Assembly (NCBI GenBank): GCA_963711095.1
Contig: CAVQCX010000017.1
Location: forward strand, 124,001 to 188,000
Direction: 5' to 3'
DNA from: CAVQCX01 sp963711095
GTDB lineage: Bacteria; Pseudomonadota; Gammaproteobacteria; Chromatiales; Chromatiaceae
Length of the DNA stretch: 64,000 nucleotides
Shown here piece by piece: positions 62,657-64,000 of this stretch. The position numbers and the translations under genes are program-made. A model generated the notes under the pieces. It worked only from the letters and a program-made list of their open reading frames with translations, did no database searches and was not told where the DNA came from. The stretch's first letter is position 1. Every line of letters starts with the position of its first letter.

Positions 62657-63313
62657 ATGACGCAGGACGAGATGAAGAAGCTCGCGGCCAAGGCCGCTCT
62701 CGATTATGTCGACGGCGGCGTCGTCGGCGTCGGCACCGGCTCTACGGTCAACCATTTCATCGAGCTGCTGGCCGGCATCAGGCACAAGATCGACGGCGCG
62801 GTATCCAGCTCCGAGGCTTCTTCCGAGCGGTTGCGCGCCCATGGCATCCAGGTCCTGGACCTCAACGCCGCCGGCGGCCTGGAGCTGTATGTGGACGGCG
62901 CCGACGAATCCAACCACCAGCTGCAGCTGATCAAGGGCGGTGGCGGCGCGCTGACGCGGGAGAAGATCGTTGCGGCCGCCAGCCGCAGGTTCGTCTGCAT
63001 CGCCGACGAGAGCAAGCTGGTGGCAGTGCTGGGCAGGTTTCCACTACCCGTAGAGGTGATCCCCATGTCCCGCAGCTATGTCGCGCGCGAGCTGGTCAAG
63101 CGCGGCGGCACACCGGTCTGGCGGGAAGGATTGGTGACCGACAACGGCAACCTGATCCTGGACGTGCACCATCTGGAGATCCTCGAGCCCATGAAGCTGG
63201 AGCAGGAGATCAACAACATCGCCGGCGTCGTCACCTGCGGGCTGTTCGCGCTGCGTCCGGCTGATGTGCTGATCCTGGGCACGCCCGGTGGTCCCCGTAC
63301 CGTCAAGCCCTGA
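62657..63313 (+). CDS. rpiA: Ribose-5-phosphate isomerase A
   Basis: 218 residues, RBS TTAGGAG. Conserved KKLAAKAALDYVDGGVVGVGTGSTVNHFIELL, AVSSSEASSERLRAHGI, LYVDGADESNHQLQLIKGGGGALTREKIVAAAS and EVIPMSRSYVARELVKRGG. It interconverts ribose-5-P and ribulose-5-P. Divergent from ilvA with about 100 bp between start codons. Confidence 0.98.
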   Translation: MTQDEMKKLAAKAALDYVDGGVVGVGTGSTVNHFIELLAGIRHKIDGAVSSSEASSERLRAHGIQVLDLNAAGGLELYVDGADESNHQLQLIKGGGGALTREKIVAAASRRFVCIADESKLVAVLGRFPLPVEVIPMSRSYVARELVKRGGTPVWREGLVTDNGNLILDVHHLEILEPMKLEQEINNIAGVVTCGLFALRPADVLILGTPGGPRTVKP

Positions 63314-63372
63314 GTAGCCGACCCGCATCTGCTGTGCGGGCCAACCACACCCGGACGCGGCGCACCCCGGGC

Positions 63373-63400
63373 GAAAAAAAGCGGGGCCCGAAGGCCCCGC
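63373..63400 (-). terminator. Rho-independent terminator of the porin gene
   Basis: AGCGGGGCC / GGCCCCGCT 9-bp stem (63379-63387 with 63392-63400), CGAA loop, followed on the minus strand by a run of seven T. It sits 27 nt past the porin stop and between convergent rpiA and porin, so it may also end rpiA transcripts. Confidence 0.88.
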
Positions 63401-63427
63401 TTTGCACTGCGCAGATCCGATCCCGGA

Positions 63428-64000
63428 TCAGAACAGGTGCTGCATGCCGATGCCGAAGGTCTCGTTGTCCATGAGGGACGGCTGACCGAAGCCGGCGAAG
63501 GCCGGGAACCCGACCAGGGCCCCGCCCGCACCGCTGCCGCCGACCAGCGGCAACATGTTGAGACGGCCCTGCCCGGTGTTGCTGTCGATGTTCCAAGTCA
63601 GGTGGGTATACAGGGCGTACAGCTTGGTGCGCTTGCTGAAGTTGTGGTCTATGCCCACCGCCCAGGCATCGCCGGTGTAGTCGCCACCCCAGGCGTAGGA
63701 CGGGGTGCTGCCGTCCAGCCGGTGGTACAGGGCCTTCACGACATTGTTGCCGAAGGTGTAGGTCGCGGTCAGGCGCCACTGCTTCATGTCGTAATCCTTG
63801 ATGTAATCCACCCCCGTGCGGTCTTCGTAGCGCAGACCGACATAGAAGGGATTCGAGTCGAACGCGATGGCGGCGCCCCACAGGGTGTCGTCGTCACGAA
63901 ACCTCTTATCGATGTACGGCATCCAGTTGACCGTGAGCCAGTTATCCCACAGGCCGATGCCCGGCACGCCGGTGTCGATGGACTTGTTGGCATTCAGGTC
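63428..64000 (-). CDS. Gram-negative porin, C-terminal part (runs off right edge)
   Basis: 190 residues plus stop are in the window; the frame is open to the edge. Amphipathic beta-strand pattern (FYVGLRYEDRTG, WRLTATYTFGNNVVKALYHRLD, WAVGIDHNFSKRTKLYALYTHLTW) and a terminal phenylalanine (FGIGMQHLF), the outer membrane assembly signal recognised by BamA. Matches general trimeric porins of the Porin_4 type. The signal peptide and pore loop lie outside the window. Confidence 0.9.
   Translation of the reverse strand, partial: DLNANKSIDTGVPGIGLWDNWLTVNWMPYIDKRFRDDDTLWGAAIAFDSNPFYVGLRYEDRTGVDYIKDYDMKQWRLTATYTFGNNVVKALYHRLDGSTPSYAWGGDYTGDAWAVGIDHNFSKRTKLYALYTHLTWNIDSNTGQGRLNMLPLVGGSGAGGALVGFPAFAGFGQPSLMDNETFGIGMQHLF

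Overview
This is a GC-rich segment of a gammaproteobacterial chromosome. Ubiquinone hydroxylases (UbiI, UbiH), LptD/SurA and an LpxA-type acyltransferase, Fis, a 6S RNA between zapA and the 5-formyl-THF cyclo-ligase gene, and the order aroQ-accB-accC-prmA-DUF3426-fis-purH-purD all point to Gammaproteobacteria. The CIRCE-controlled groESL operon, a lysine-rich histone H1-like protein and the general gene order suggest a deep-branching, Chromatiales-like lineage rather than an enteric. That placement is inference. Nearly all of the window is housekeeping DNA; accessory or decaying DNA is confined to a few short stretches.

Layout. 1-920: 5' part of glnE (minus). 1342-1815: a secreted protein with four 36-bp tandem repeats. 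2033-4159: groS-groL with a perfect CIRCE operator overlapping a sigma-70 promoter. 4366-16621 (plus): cutA, dsbD (with a duplicated periplasmic alpha domain), a TlpA-like thioredoxin, aroQ, accBC, prmA, a DUF3426 protein, fis, purH, a stand-alone lpxA homologue and purD. 16640-17656: amgK-like kinase (minus). 17943-23261: lptD-surA-pdxA, with a 237-bp MITE-like element between surA and pdxA. 23437-25533 (minus): aminotransferase and oxidoreductase resembling GnnB/GnnA. 25927-34712 (plus): pgl, apaG, apaH, then a membrane cluster RDD / SpoIIM-like / DUF4129 / DUF4350 / MoxR / DUF58. 34709-36241: a degraded junction with a toxin-antitoxin pair, an InlB-repeat fragment and REP-like repeats. 36242-43291 (minus): a two-component system, a PsiF-like protein, folA, a tiny acidic ORF, thyA, lgt, rlmI. 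43408-45483: a YyaL/SSP411-type protein. 45491-58345 (minus): moaE-moaD-moeA-moaB, dgkA, the complete glycine-cleavage set (gcvT-H-PA-PB, with tpx inside) behind a probable glycine riboswitch, and ubiI-ubiH-pepP-ygfB. 58462-64000: a ZapB-like gene, zapA, 6S RNA, the 5-FCL gene, a histone H1-like gene, ilvA (minus), rpiA, and the 3' end of a porin gene (minus).

Functional links. The orphan LpxA homologue together with the GnnA/GnnB-like pair could make a 3-amino (amide-linked) lipid A precursor. LptD and SurA would then export and assemble LPS. GcvT-H-PA-PB, the 5-FCL and the folA/thyA cluster all feed the one-carbon folate pool. DsbD and the TlpA-like protein supply periplasmic reductant.

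Three genes (the DUF58 gene, moeA, ilvA) each carry a single apparent +1-nt insertion that breaks an otherwise intact, well-conserved reading frame. This pattern suggests consensus errors in the sequence at least as much as real mutation, and the three sites should be verified before these genes are called pseudogenes.
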